Shown: positions 5,954-14,217 of the stretch, in pieces
How the letters are laid out: every line of letters starts with the position of its first letter
Position numbering within the stretch: position 1 is the stretch's first letter
Assembly: GCA_964574875.1 (NCBI GenBank)
Contig: CAZNOX010000019.1
Span: 1-24,360 of the forward strand
Direction: 5' to 3'
Length of the DNA stretch: 24,360 nt
Origin: DSCS01 sp035391585
GTDB lineage: Bacteria; Macinerneyibacteriota; Macinerneyibacteria; Macinerneyibacteriales; DSCS01
Position numbers and translations under genes: made by a program
The notes under the pieces: model-generated
Told to the model about the DNA's origin: nothing
What the model saw: the letters and a program-made list of their open reading frames with translations, nothing else
Database searches by the model: none

Positions 5954-6489
5954 GAATTATCTTCACCGGAACAGCGGGACAGAATCCACGCCACGGCTTC
6001 GCTGAATGACGCCGTTTCTTTGTCTGCCTGTGAGTCTATCTTTTGAGTCCCCCTGTTCACAAGGACTGATACCAGACCGGCCGTTTTGCCCAGGAGGATG
6101 TCACTCTCCTTGTCCCCGACCATAAAGGAGCGGTCAAGGTCGATCTCAAAATCCCTGCAGGCTGCTTCGAGAAGGCCCGGGGCAGGCTTACGGCAGGAAC
6201 AGCCGGCTTCAGGGGTATGGGGACAGAAGTAAAAGGCATCGATGGCGGCTTTATCCGGAAGAAGGGCATTGATCTTCCCGTTGACGGCGAGCACCTCTTT
6301 TCGGGTAAAATAGCCCCGTCCGATCCCCGACTGGTTACTCAAGACAATGAGAAGAAACCCTCTCTCCTTTAACCTGGCCAGTCCTTCGGGGACATCGGGG
6401 AAAAGCTCGACAGCTTCGGAGTCAGAGAGATATCCCGGATCGATATTCAGAGTGTTGTCCCTGTCCAGAAAGACAGCGGGGCGCTTCAC
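5950..6489 (-). CDS. gmhB: D-glycero-D-manno-heptose-1,7-bisphosphate 7-phosphatase (GmhB-like HAD)
   Basis: 179 residues from a GTG start, the normal GmhB length. GmhB removes the 7-phosphate in ADP-heptose synthesis for lipopolysaccharide. Motifs: nucleophile and acid/base D9 and D11 in FLDRDNTL; SNQSGIGRG (HAD motif 2); a zinc loop C89-x-H91 and C97-x-C99 in CPHTPEAGCSCRKP that is diagnostic for GmhB; D126 and D130 in VGDKESD. The GTG at 6487-6489 is preferred over upstream ATGs because it overlaps the stop of the methyltransferase gene by 4 nt, has GGGAGGGG before it, and starts the protein right at its first strand. No other heptose or LPS genes are nearby. Confidence 0.88.
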   Translation of the reverse strand: MKRPAVFLDRDNTLNIDPGYLSDSEAVELFPDVPEGLARLKERGFLLIVLSNQSGIGRGYFTRKEVLAVNGKINALLPDKAAIDAFYFCPHTPEAGCSCRKPAPGLLEAACRDFEIDLDRSFMVGDKESDILLGKTAGLVSVLVNRGTQKIDSQADKETASFSEAVAWILSRCSGEDNS

Positions 6490-7229
6490 AGCTTTCCCCT
6501 CCCGGCTTGATAACGTTCGGCCATGAGGATAGAGCCGGCCACAGCCGCGTTCAATGATTCCACATGGGATTCCATAAGAACGGCGCAACTTCCCTCCGCT
6601 CTTTGGCGAAGATCTGATGAGAACCCGTGTCCCTCGTTTCCGATGCAGAGAATGATCTCCCGGGTATCGGTAAAGTGAGCCATGGGAGCACCGTTTTTCT
6701 CAGCCAGGAGGAGCTGCCGTCCGCCATCTAAGGCTTTCTCTACGGTTTCAGGGGCCTGGAAGAGAGGGAGAGAAAAGAGAAACCCGGCACTGCTGCGGAT
6801 GACTTTTGGCGAAAAGGGATCCACGCTTCCCGGGGAGAAAAGGACAGCTGCAAACCCGAAGGAGAGCGCCGAGCGCACAAGGGTTCCGGCATTTCCCGGG
6901 TCCTGGATATGATCAAGATAGAGAAGGTCCCCCGGGGGAACGCGCTTCTTTTCATCAGGCATGGCAAAAAGCGCACAGACGGCATACCCTGTTTTTGTGG
7001 TGGACAGCCGTTTCATCTCCTCTTCTGTGCAGTCCCTGATGATCCCGGGATCCACACAGCCGGCAAGAGAAGGGATCTCTTCTGACCGGCAGAGGAGACG
7101 GCCATCCAGTCCCGCTGCCAAAGCCTGTTCCACGGCATTGGGGCCTTCGACCAGGATCAGTCTCTCTTCATAGCGGGTCTTCTTCTGATGAAGTGCCCTC
7201 ACCATGTTCCACTCTTTTTTAGTCAGCAT
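6486..7229 (-). CDS. TrmH/SpoU-family RNA 2'-O-methyltransferase
   Basis: 247 residues. The N-terminal part (KKTRYEERLILVEGPNAVEQAL) is the substrate-binding domain common in RlmB-like and related rRNA enzymes. The SPOUT knot carries the three family motifs: motif 1 DPGNAGTLVRSALSFG (N113, R119), motif 2 FSPKVIRSSAGFLFSLP, and motif 3 LCIGNEGHGF with ESLNAAVAGSILM. The product transfers methyl from SAM to a ribose 2'-OH in rRNA or tRNA; which site cannot be told. The ATG at 7229 has AAAGGAGG upstream and overlaps the queA end by 11 nt. The frame is open further upstream, but that part is antisense-like and lacks a start signal. Confidence 0.88.
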   Translation of the reverse strand: MLTKKEWNMVRALHQKKTRYEERLILVEGPNAVEQALAAGLDGRLLCRSEEIPSLAGCVDPGIIRDCTEEEMKRLSTTKTGYAVCALFAMPDEKKRVPPGDLLYLDHIQDPGNAGTLVRSALSFGFAAVLFSPGSVDPFSPKVIRSSAGFLFSLPLFQAPETVEKALDGGRQLLLAEKNGAPMAHFTDTREIILCIGNEGHGFSSDLRQRAEGSCAVLMESHVESLNAAVAGSILMAERYQAGRGKL

Positions 7230-8253
7230 GAGCCTCCTTTGTGATGATGAGCATGGCATCTCCGAAGGAAAAAAACCGGTACCTCTTTTCCACGGCCTGC
7301 TTATAAAGGCGGAGCGTCTCCTCTTGACCCGCGAGAGCAGAGACCAGCATGAGAAGGGTGGAACGCGGAAGGTGGAAATTGGTGATGAGGTTTTCCACGA
7401 TCCGGAACGCATAACCCGGATAGATAAAAAGATCGCTCCATCCCCTGCCGGCTGTGATGAGCCCCTCCTCATCGGCAGCATACTCCAGAGTCCGTGTGAC
7501 CGTGGTTCCGCAGGCAAAGAGACGCCCCTGCCTCTTATTGATGGCCTCGGCGGCCTCTTCGCTGATCTCGTAAAACTCACTGTGCATCTTGTGCCCTTCC
7601 ACAGTATCGCTTTTCACAGGAAGAAAGGTCCCCATGCCCACATGAAGGGTGATGGTGACAAGGACGACTCCCTTCTCTTTCAGCTGATCCAACAACTCCT
7701 GAGTGAAATGGAGCCCCGCTGTGGGAGCGGCCACAGACCCGCTCCTTTGGGCGAAGACTGTCTGATACCGCTGCCGCAGATAGGTCTCGTCATCATTGTG
7801 AATATACGGAGGGACAGGCATGTGTCCATGGATCTGAAGAAAATCATGGACATCGACACGCCCGGGAAAGCGGACAGTGACACCCCCCCAGTCGAGCTTT
7901 TCCTCGACAAGGATCTCTGTCCCTGAGATGTCCACCCGGGTTCCCGGGTGAAGCCGCTTGGCCGGCCTGGCCATGGCTTCCCAGAGCCCCGGTTCACGCT
8001 CTCCGGTGAGCAAAAACTCCACACGGGCCCCGGAAGGTTTTCGTCCGAAAAGACGCGCCGGGATCACCTTGGTATCGTTGATGACAAGGAGATCGCCCGG
8101 AGAAAAATATCCGCTAATATCAGTGAAGCTCTTGTCTTCAGCTACCCTCTTCTGAGTATGATAGACCAAAAGGCGGGACATCTCTCTTTTTTCGGCATGC
8201 TTCTGCGCGATGAGCTCCTGGGGGAGATAGAAGTCAAAATCGCTGACTTTCAC
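7219..8253 (-). CDS. queA: S-adenosylmethionine:tRNA ribosyltransferase-isomerase
   Basis: 344 residues, full length for QueA, which transfers and isomerises the ribosyl part of SAM onto preQ1 in tRNA to give epoxyqueuosine. Recognised features are the start VSDFDFYLPQELIAQ, the segment GDLLVINDTKVIPARLFG, the central SGSVAAPTAGLHFT, the HVGMGTF stretch, and the C-terminal NLITNFHLPRSTLLMLVSA with YRFFSFGDAMLI. The start is GTG at 8251-8253, 3 nt after the stop of the SpoIID-like gene. Its last codons carry the ribosome site of the following methyltransferase. No tgt or other queuosine gene is in the window. Confidence 0.95.
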   Translation of the reverse strand: MKVSDFDFYLPQELIAQKHAEKREMSRLLVYHTQKRVAEDKSFTDISGYFSPGDLLVINDTKVIPARLFGRKPSGARVEFLLTGEREPGLWEAMARPAKRLHPGTRVDISGTEILVEEKLDWGGVTVRFPGRVDVHDFLQIHGHMPVPPYIHNDDETYLRQRYQTVFAQRSGSVAAPTAGLHFTQELLDQLKEKGVVLVTITLHVGMGTFLPVKSDTVEGHKMHSEFYEISEEAAEAINKRQGRLFACGTTVTRTLEYAADEEGLITAGRGWSDLFIYPGYAFRIVENLITNFHLPRSTLLMLVSALAGQEETLRLYKQAVEKRYRFFSFGDAMLIITKEAHAD

Positions 8254-8256
8254 CCT

Positions 8257-9330
8257 TCACCACCTGATTTTTGAAAGGGAGACATCGCGGTAGTAGAATG
8301 TCAGGATCTCTTTATAAGAATACCCCTTTTCAGCCATATTCCGCGCCCCCCACTGGGAGAGTCCGACTCCGTGTCCGAACCCTTTGCCCCGGAGAATGAG
8401 TTTTCCGTTTTGGATGGAGGCTTTGAAAAAAGTGCTTTTGACCAGAGAGGCGCCCAGGCGGAGACGAAAATCATTCCCGCTGACTTTCAATGTCCGGACG
8501 GAGGAAACCAGTTCAAGGTTCAGGGCCCGGCCTGTGGGAGAATATTCCACGAGGATCTTTTTCAAAGGGCCCGTGTTAAAAAGGCGGGCCAGATCCGTGA
8601 TCTCAAAGCGGCACTCCCAGCTGTCGTGTGGTGTCCCGAGAGACCAGGGGTCTTTGAAGCTCTGCAGATAGGGATACTCCCCGTCCCGGATCTGCCAGAT
8701 ATCAGAGGGACGGGCTGTCATTCCTCCTGATGACGCATGATAAAAAGCCGTCAGCAGGTCCCCGCGGAAGGTCAGGACAATATCCCGGGTCTCGTCCACA
8801 GCCCGGTTGGTGGCCTCGGTCTCTCCCGACCGGCCTCCGTAGACCTGGGACAGGTGACTGGCATCAAGATGCCAGAGTTTCGTCCCGTTGTCCTTGATCA
8901 TGCGGTAAGCATAGGTCCGTGCGGCGACAGCCTGGGCTTTGAGAGACTCTTCCGGCCATGAGGAGACGATCTCCCGGGGCAGGACCCCTTGAAGATACGA
9001 CTCAATATCCACTTTGTTGATGACATAGAGATGAACATAGTCCGTGGCGACCACGAGAGTCCCCCGATAGGAGCAGCCGTTCACTGTAAAGACCCCGGAC
9101 CGGGGAACCAGTTCGATGGTCCAGCTGCCCGTATCCACCCCGTCCACAAAGATCCTGCCGTCAACCGCTGACACCCTCCGGGGCGCCATGGAGTACCGTC
9201 CGAAAGAAAAGGCCTCTCCGTTTAAGGAGACGGCTCTCTTTTCCACGGACAAAAGGACTTTGATATCCGTCCCGAAAAGGGGCGATCCAAAAACCAGGAG
9301 AACAACAAGAAGGAGCGGAATCCTTTTCAC
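8257..9330 (-). CDS. SpoIID/LytB-domain exported protein
   Basis: 357 residues with an N-terminal signal peptide (MKRIPLLLVVLLVFGSPLFG). The SpoIID/LytB domain is clear: YLQGVLPREIVSSWPEESLK with E120 at the catalytic Glu position of SpoIID, AQAVAARTYA, YHASSGG, and the C-terminal GKGFGHGVGLSQWGA followed by MAEKGYSYKEILTFYY. SpoIID is a lytic transglycosylase acting on stem-peptide-free glycan; in non-sporulating bacteria such proteins are linked to cell-wall remodelling at division. The start is GTG at 9330 with GAGGA upstream, 7 nt after the hslU stop. There is no sign of sporulation genes here. Confidence 0.88.
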   Translation of the reverse strand: MKRIPLLLVVLLVFGSPLFGTDIKVLLSVEKRAVSLNGEAFSFGRYSMAPRRVSAVDGRIFVDGVDTGSWTIELVPRSGVFTVNGCSYRGTLVVATDYVHLYVINKVDIESYLQGVLPREIVSSWPEESLKAQAVAARTYAYRMIKDNGTKLWHLDASHLSQVYGGRSGETEATNRAVDETRDIVLTFRGDLLTAFYHASSGGMTARPSDIWQIRDGEYPYLQSFKDPWSLGTPHDSWECRFEITDLARLFNTGPLKKILVEYSPTGRALNLELVSSVRTLKVSGNDFRLRLGASLVKSTFFKASIQNGKLILRGKGFGHGVGLSQWGARNMAEKGYSYKEILTFYYRDVSLSKIRW

Positions 9331-9337
9331 AGAGTCC

Positions 9338-10723
9338 TCACAGGATGAAGGCGTTCAAATCGCTGTCTCCGATGAGGGGAAGCACCTTCTCATCCACATC
9401 GGCTGCTGTGATCTCGATATGGCTCCCGGCTTTTTCCGATGCCTCAAAGGAGATATCCGATAAAATATGCTCCATGACAGTATAGAGACGCCGTGCTCCG
9501 ATCTCCTCCACTTCGGTGTTGAGCCTGTGGGCATAATGAGACAGGCGCGTGATGGCATCCCCGCTGAATGTCAGTGAGACACCTTCTGTCTCAAGAAGAG
9601 CAGTATATTGACGGATCAGCGAATTTTTGGGTTCTCTGAGGATCCGGACAAACTCCTCTTCCGAAAGAGACTGAAGTTCCACGCGGATGGGAAAACGTCC
9701 CTGCAGTTCAGGAATCAGGTCGCTGGGTTTGGAGACTGTAAAGGCCCCGGCGGCAATAAAAAGAATATGATCCGTTTTCACAAAACCGTATTTTGTATAG
9801 ACACTGGACCCTTCCACAATAGGGAGAAGGTCTCTCTGGACTCCTTCACGGGAGACGTCGGGGCCTGAGCCTTTGGACTCCCGTCCGGCGATCTTGTCGA
9901 TCTCATCGATGAAGATGATCCCGGCATCCTCCACACGATGCTTGGCTTCCACAGCGATGGCATCGGTATCGATGAGCTTTTCGATCTCCTCATCAAGGAT
10001 CTTTTCATAAGCATCGCGGACTTTCATCCTGGACCGTTTTTTCTTCTTGGGCATGAGCCCGGAAAGCATCTCCTGAAAATCGATCCCCATCTCTTCCATG
10101 CTGATATTCGATAAGACCCCCACCTGGGGGATCGCCGGAGCCTGGACCTGGTATTCCACCTCTTTGTCATCAAGTTTTCCTGATCGGAACATCTCCCGAA
10201 AGCGTTCCCGGGTATTCTGAAAACGCACTTTCCCGTTTTCGGCGGCCTCAAGAACTCCGCTCTCCTCCTTTTCGTCCTCCTCACGCTCCTCGCGTTGGGG
10301 AACGGCGGGAACCAAAAGGTCCAGGATCTTGTTTTCCGCTGTTGTCCGGGCCCGGTCTTCCACGTCCCGTCGTTTTTCCTCCTTCAGGTCGCTCACAGCC
10401 TGCCGGACCAGGTCACGGATCATCGATTCCACATCACGGCCCACATAGCCCACCTCTGTAAATTTTGAGGCTTCCACTTTGATAAAAGGGGCATCAGCCA
10501 TCTGAGCCAGACGACGTGCGATCTCTGTCTTTCCCACGCCGGTGGGTCCGATCATAAGAATATTCTTCGGCAGGATCTCAGCCTGGAGTTCCTCAGGGAG
10601 CTGTTTGCGTCTCCATCTGTTTCTCAACGCGATGGCAACGGCTCGTTTGGCCTCTTTCTGTCCGATGATATATTGATCAAGAAAAGCTATCGTCTCTTTT
10701 GGTGTAAAGATATGCTTCATCAT
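9338..10723 (-). CDS. hslU: ATP-dependent protease ATPase subunit HslU (ClpY)
   Basis: 461 residues. HslU is an AAA+ unfoldase that feeds substrates to the HslV peptidase. Visible are Walker A GPTGVGKT (K65), the pore-region GYVGRDVE, a charged inserted I domain (about 110-235), Walker B IIFIDEIDKI, and the conserved C-terminal tail NAFIL whose last residues dock into HslV. Two ATGs stand in tandem (10721-10723 and 10718-10720); the AGGAGG site is only 1 nt from the first, so the second is probably used. The gene upstream is prmC, not hslV, and no hslV occurs in the window. Confidence 0.95.
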   Translation of the reverse strand: MMKHIFTPKETIAFLDQYIIGQKEAKRAVAIALRNRWRRKQLPEELQAEILPKNILMIGPTGVGKTEIARRLAQMADAPFIKVEASKFTEVGYVGRDVESMIRDLVRQAVSDLKEEKRRDVEDRARTTAENKILDLLVPAVPQREEREEDEKEESGVLEAAENGKVRFQNTRERFREMFRSGKLDDKEVEYQVQAPAIPQVGVLSNISMEEMGIDFQEMLSGLMPKKKKRSRMKVRDAYEKILDEEIEKLIDTDAIAVEAKHRVEDAGIIFIDEIDKIAGRESKGSGPDVSREGVQRDLLPIVEGSSVYTKYGFVKTDHILFIAAGAFTVSKPSDLIPELQGRFPIRVELQSLSEEEFVRILREPKNSLIRQYTALLETEGVSLTFSGDAITRLSHYAHRLNTEVEEIGARRLYTVMEHILSDISFEASEKAGSHIEITAADVDEKVLPLIGDSDLNAFIL

Positions 10724-10730
10724 CCCTCCT

Positions 10731-11576
10731 CTAGTCCCAATGAAAATAAGCCACCCGGTCGAATCCTTCCAGATCCTTTTGAAACGTGACTTCGGCCGGG
10801 GCGAAAAGACGGGTGATCTCTTCTGCCTGATTATACCCTATCTCCAGAAAAATCCAACTGCCTTTTCCCCAGGCCTCCAGGCTCCCCCGCAACCTGCGGT
10901 AGAATTCCAGCCCGTCCGCTCCTCCGTAGAGAGCTTCCGGGGGTTCATGATCCCGCACACGGTCTTCCAGGCAGGGATCCCCCGGGACAACATAGGGAGG
11001 ATTACAGACCACAGCATCATACGTTTTTGAAGGCGTGAGTGAAAAAAAATCCCCTTTGTGAAGCGTCACTCTTGCAGAAACGTCATAAGCTTCGATATTG
11101 GCTTGGATCATCTCGCAGGCGGCTGTCTCTTTTTCCACAACATCAATGGAGAATCGTTCATTTTCCAGGGCCAGGGTGATACTCACAGCGCCGGAACCTC
11201 CGCCGATCTCCAGAAGCTGCATCTCCCCGTCCTTGTCTTTGTAAGTGTCAAGGACACAAGTCACCAGGTTTTCTGTTGCAAAACGCGGGATAAAGCATCC
11301 GGGACGGACTGAAAAAGGACGGCCGTAGAACCAGGCCTTTCCGATAATATACTGAACGGGGATCCCCTCACGGCGCTGCAGCAGATACTCTTTATAATGC
11401 CCCAGTTCATCAGGGGTCACGATCTTATCAAAATTCAGGTAGACACCCATGCGGTCGGTTCCGAGGATCTCGGAGAGCATGATCTCGATGTCAGAGCGGG
11501 GATTTTCGGCCCCCTTCTCTTTCAGGTATCGTTCACTCCACTCCAGAAGCCGTTTGACGGTCCAGGTCTCCTGCAT
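10731..11576 (-). CDS. prmC: Peptide chain release factor N5-glutamine methyltransferase
   Basis: 281 residues from ATG at 11576, one base after the prfA stop (TGA-G-ATG). PrmC methylates the GGQ glutamine of release factors. The N-terminal helical domain is residues 1-85; the Rossmann domain has the SAM loop LLEIGGGSGAVSI (123-129) and the catalytic NPPY at 192-195. The usual PRPETE segment before the SAM domain reads PRFATE (97-102), a mild divergence. The frame extends upstream into prfA, but that part is out-of-frame prfA sequence. Its substrate, RF1, is encoded just before it. Confidence 0.93.
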   Translation of the reverse strand: MQETWTVKRLLEWSERYLKEKGAENPRSDIEIMLSEILGTDRMGVYLNFDKIVTPDELGHYKEYLLQRREGIPVQYIIGKAWFYGRPFSVRPGCFIPRFATENLVTCVLDTYKDKDGEMQLLEIGGGSGAVSITLALENERFSIDVVEKETAACEMIQANIEAYDVSARVTLHKGDFFSLTPSKTYDAVVCNPPYVVPGDPCLEDRVRDHEPPEALYGGADGLEFYRRLRGSLEAWGKGSWIFLEIGYNQAEEITRLFAPAEVTFQKDLEGFDRVAYFHWD

Positions 11577-11577
11577 C

Positions 11578-12648
11578 TCAAAGATCAGCCTCTTCAAGTT
11601 TTCTAGCCTGTTCCTCTGTAATGATCTTGTCGATGATCTCATCCATATCCCCGTGAAGGATCTCCTGCAGATGATAGGTGGTATAATTGATCCGATGGTC
11701 TGTGACCCGGTTCTGCGGAAAGTTATAGGTCCTGATCCTCTCGGACCGGTCACCGCTGCCCACCAGAGAACGCCTGGTGGAGGAGAGTTCATCTTCCTGC
11801 TCCCGCTGCTTCAGGTCAAAAAGCCTTGCAAGAAGGACCTTCATGGCTTTGGCTCTGTTCTTATGCTGGCTCTTTTCATCCTGGCACATGACCACAAGCC
11901 CTGTGGGCTTATGAGTGATCCGGACTGCCGACTCTGTGGTGTTCACGTGCTGTCCTCCGGCCCCGGAAGCCCGGTAGACGTCCACGATAATATCACCGGG
12001 ATCGATCTCCACTTCCACCTCTTCGGCTTCGGGAAGAACGGCCACAGTGGCTGCAGACGTATGGATCCGCCCTCCTGACTCTGTCTCGGGAACACGCTGG
12101 ACACGATGCCCGCCGCTTTCGAATTTCAGACGGCTGTAGACTTTATCCCCGCGGACCATGAAGATGATCTCCTTGTAGCCGCCCAGCCCTGTGGGGCTGG
12201 CATCGATGATCTCATACTTCCAGCCGTTCTTTTCCGCGTAACGGGTATACATCCCGTAGAGGTCTCCGGCGAAGAGAGCCGCTTCATCACCCCCGGTCCC
12301 CGCTCGTATCTCCACGATGATGTTTTTATCATCATTGGGGTCTCCGGGGAGAAGAAGGAGTTTGATCTCCTGCTCCAGCTCTTCAGCACGGCCGCGGCTG
12401 CTTCCCAGCTCCTCTTCAGCCAGTTCGCGCATCTCGTCATCAGAGGAGTGAAGCATCTTTTCAGCTTCTTCAATATTGGCCAGGACATCTTTGTATATTC
12501 CGATGAGCCCCACCAGAGGCTCAAGAGCCGAGCGCTCTTTCGTGAGACGCACATACTCCTCCTGTTTCTGGACAATATCGGGTTGGGCCAGCCGCTTCTC
12601 AATATCGCGGAACTTCTCCTGAATCTCACTTAAACGTTCCAGCAGCAT
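11578..12648 (-). CDS. prfA: Peptide chain release factor 1
   Basis: 356 residues, normal RF1 length; it terminates translation at UAA and UAG. The GGQ motif is at 231-233 in ASGAGGQHVNTT, and the codon-recognition tripeptide position reads PET (187-189) in RVPETESGGRIHTS, fitting the PxT pattern of RF1 rather than the SPF of RF2. The N-terminal domain is a long coiled-coil-like helix bundle, and IVEIRAGTGGDEAALFA is the usual core. The ATG at 12648 has GAGGAG 5 nt upstream. It is preceded by a terminator-like hairpin (12690-12715) and followed at once by prmC. Confidence 0.95.
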   Translation of the reverse strand: MLLERLSEIQEKFRDIEKRLAQPDIVQKQEEYVRLTKERSALEPLVGLIGIYKDVLANIEEAEKMLHSSDDEMRELAEEELGSSRGRAEELEQEIKLLLLPGDPNDDKNIIVEIRAGTGGDEAALFAGDLYGMYTRYAEKNGWKYEIIDASPTGLGGYKEIIFMVRGDKVYSRLKFESGGHRVQRVPETESGGRIHTSAATVAVLPEAEEVEVEIDPGDIIVDVYRASGAGGQHVNTTESAVRITHKPTGLVVMCQDEKSQHKNRAKAMKVLLARLFDLKQREQEDELSSTRRSLVGSGDRSERIRTYNFPQNRVTDHRINYTTYHLQEILHGDMDEIIDKIITEEQARKLEEADL

Positions 12649-12689
12649 CTCATCTCCTCTGATTGATCCGGGTCATTGCAATAGGAAAG

Positions 12690-12715
12690 AAAGGGAAAGG
12701 GGCCCTGAGGCCCCT
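12690..12715 (-). terminator. Intrinsic terminator or attenuator between rpmE and prfA
   Basis: Minus-strand AGGGGCC-TCAG-GGCCCCT (12698-12715) is a perfect 7-bp stem with a 4-nt loop, followed by the pyrimidine-rich TTCCCTTTC. It lies 10 nt after the rpmE stop and 42 nt before prfA. With a mixed C/T tail it is likely to terminate only partly. Confidence 0.5.
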
Positions 12716-12725
12716 GTCAAACGGA

Positions 12726-12932
12726 TTATTTCTCTTTTTTGCCGTATTTCTTGTTGAACTTGTCAACGCGGCCGGCGGTATCCATGATCTTCTGCTGACC
12801 TGTGAAGAAGGGATGACATTGTGAACAGATTTCCACTTTGATATCCTTCTTGGTGGAAAGAGTGGTAAACTCGTTTCCGCAGGCGCATTTGATCGTGACT
12901 TCATGCATTTCCGGATGCAGACCTTTTTTCAT
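12726..12932 (-). CDS. rpmE: 50S ribosomal protein L31, zinc-binding type
   Basis: 68 residues. L31 bridges the two ribosomal subunits. This copy is the zinc (C+) form with C16, C18, C36 and C39 in KCACGN and ICSQCHPFFTG, plus the conserved DTAGRVDKFNKKYG end. The ATG at 12932 has a strong AAGGAGG and follows the rho stop by 13 nt. The order rho-rpmE-prfA-prmC is common in bacteria. Confidence 0.96.
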   Translation of the reverse strand: MKKGLHPEMHEVTIKCACGNEFTTLSTKKDIKVEICSQCHPFFTGQQKIMDTAGRVDKFNKKYGKKEK

Positions 12933-12945
12933 AATGGTATCCTCC

Positions 12946-14205
12946 TTATGAATTCATTCTATCCAGGAACTCCTGATTACTCTTTGTCTTGGACATCTTG
13001 TCAATTAAAAATTCAACGCGCTCCACGACTCCCATGGGAGCCAGGATCTTACGCAGGATCCAGATACGGTTCAGCGTCTTTTGATCGATGAGAAGTTCTT
13101 CTTTACGGGTCCCGCTCTTTTCAATATCCAGGGCCGGGAAGACACGTTTGTCCACAAGCCGGCGGTCCAGGACCAGTTCCATATTTCCGGTTCCTTTAAA
13201 CTCTTCAAAGATGACATCATCCATACGGCTTCCCGTGTCGATGAGGGCCGTGGCAATGATGGTCAGGCTTCCCCCTTCTTCGATATTCCGGGCTGACCCG
13301 AAAAACCGTTTGGGTTTATGGAGAGCGTTGGAATCCACGCCGCCGGAGAGGATCTTTCCGCTATGGGGGACAACGGTGTTATTGGCCCGGGCCAGACGCG
13401 TGATGCTGTCCAGCAGGATCACAACGTCTTTTCCGTATTCCACGAGTCTTTTGGCCTTCTGGATCACCATATCAGCCACCTGGACATGCTTTTCCGCCTG
13501 TTCGTCGAACGTGGAGGAGATGACCTCTCCCTTCACAGTCCGTTTCATATCGGTGACCTCTTCCGGGCGCTCATCAATGAGAAGCACGATGAGATGGACT
13601 TCAGGATGATTTGTGGTGATGGCATTGGCGATCTGCTGAAGCAGGATCGTCTTTCCCGTACGGGGCGGAGCCACGATAAGCCCTCGCTGTCCTTTCCCAA
13701 GGGGAACAAGGAGATCCATGATCCGGGTGGACATATTTTTAGGATCGATCTCTAAACCGATCTTTTCTGTGGGATAGTACGGAGTCAGTGTATCAAAGAA
13801 TTTCCGGCTGACTGAGGTGTCAGGGACATCGTCGTTGACCTTCTTCAAGTCGGACAATGCGAAATACTTTTCATTGTCCCTGGGGGCACGGATGGTCCCT
13901 TCGAGAGTATCTCCTGTTTTCAGACGCCACCGCCGGATCAGGTTGGGAGAGACATAAATATCTTCCGGTGACGGCAGGTAGTTGTTCTCTTCTGCGCGCA
14001 AAAATCCATATCCGTCGCTGAGGACTTCCAGGACGCCCTGTCCTGCCACCTCTTCATTTTTATCGATCACTTTTTCGACAATGCGGAAGAGAACCTCGTG
14101 CCGCCGAAAACCCAAAAGACTTTCTTCATCGATCCCTCTATCCAGATCAGAGAGATCTTTCAGAAGGTCGTTGATATCCTTCTTTTTCAAATCCTCCAGT
14201 AACAT
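12946..14205 (-). CDS. rho: Transcription termination factor Rho
   Basis: 419 residues. Rho is a hexameric RNA helicase that ends transcription. An N-terminal helical part is followed by the OSB RNA-binding fold (VLSDGYGFLR, DIYVSPNLIRRW), then the RecA-like motor with P-loop GLIVAPPRTGKT (about 179-187), Walker B DVVILLDSITRLARA, the GGVDSNALHKPKRFFGSARN segment and the R-loop GTGNMELVLDR. There is no long inserted domain as in some Bacteroidota and Actinobacteria. I prefer ATG at 14205; a GTG just before it (14208) is in frame, and AGGAGG serves either. It starts 12 nt after the ruvX-coaE stop. Confidence 0.96.
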   Translation of the reverse strand: MLLEDLKKKDINDLLKDLSDLDRGIDEESLLGFRRHEVLFRIVEKVIDKNEEVAGQGVLEVLSDGYGFLRAEENNYLPSPEDIYVSPNLIRRWRLKTGDTLEGTIRAPRDNEKYFALSDLKKVNDDVPDTSVSRKFFDTLTPYYPTEKIGLEIDPKNMSTRIMDLLVPLGKGQRGLIVAPPRTGKTILLQQIANAITTNHPEVHLIVLLIDERPEEVTDMKRTVKGEVISSTFDEQAEKHVQVADMVIQKAKRLVEYGKDVVILLDSITRLARANNTVVPHSGKILSGGVDSNALHKPKRFFGSARNIEEGGSLTIIATALIDTGSRMDDVIFEEFKGTGNMELVLDRRLVDKRVFPALDIEKSGTRKEELLIDQKTLNRIWILRKILAPMGVVERVEFLIDKMSKTKSNQEFLDRMNS

Positions 14206-14217
14206 CACACCTCCTCG

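Noticed and set aside
7230..7580. Upstream extension of the TrmH-family gene
   Set aside because: The extra 117 residues are out-of-frame queA sequence; AAAGGAGG and the family start both point to ATG at 7229.
7204..7926. Plus-strand ORF of 240 codons
   Set aside because: It is antisense to queA, whose motifs are unmistakable; the translation is rich in Pro, Gly and charged residues without domain character.
8257..9330. SpoIID-like gene as evidence of sporulation
   Set aside because: SpoIID/LytB domains are widespread in non-sporulating bacteria and no other sporulation gene is present.
11577..11792. Upstream extension of prmC
   Set aside because: This part is prfA read in another frame; PrmC homology begins at the ATG at 11576, one base after the prfA stop.
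11449..12078. Plus-strand ORF of 209 codons
   Set aside because: Antisense shadow of prfA and prmC with no ribosome site or recognisable domain.
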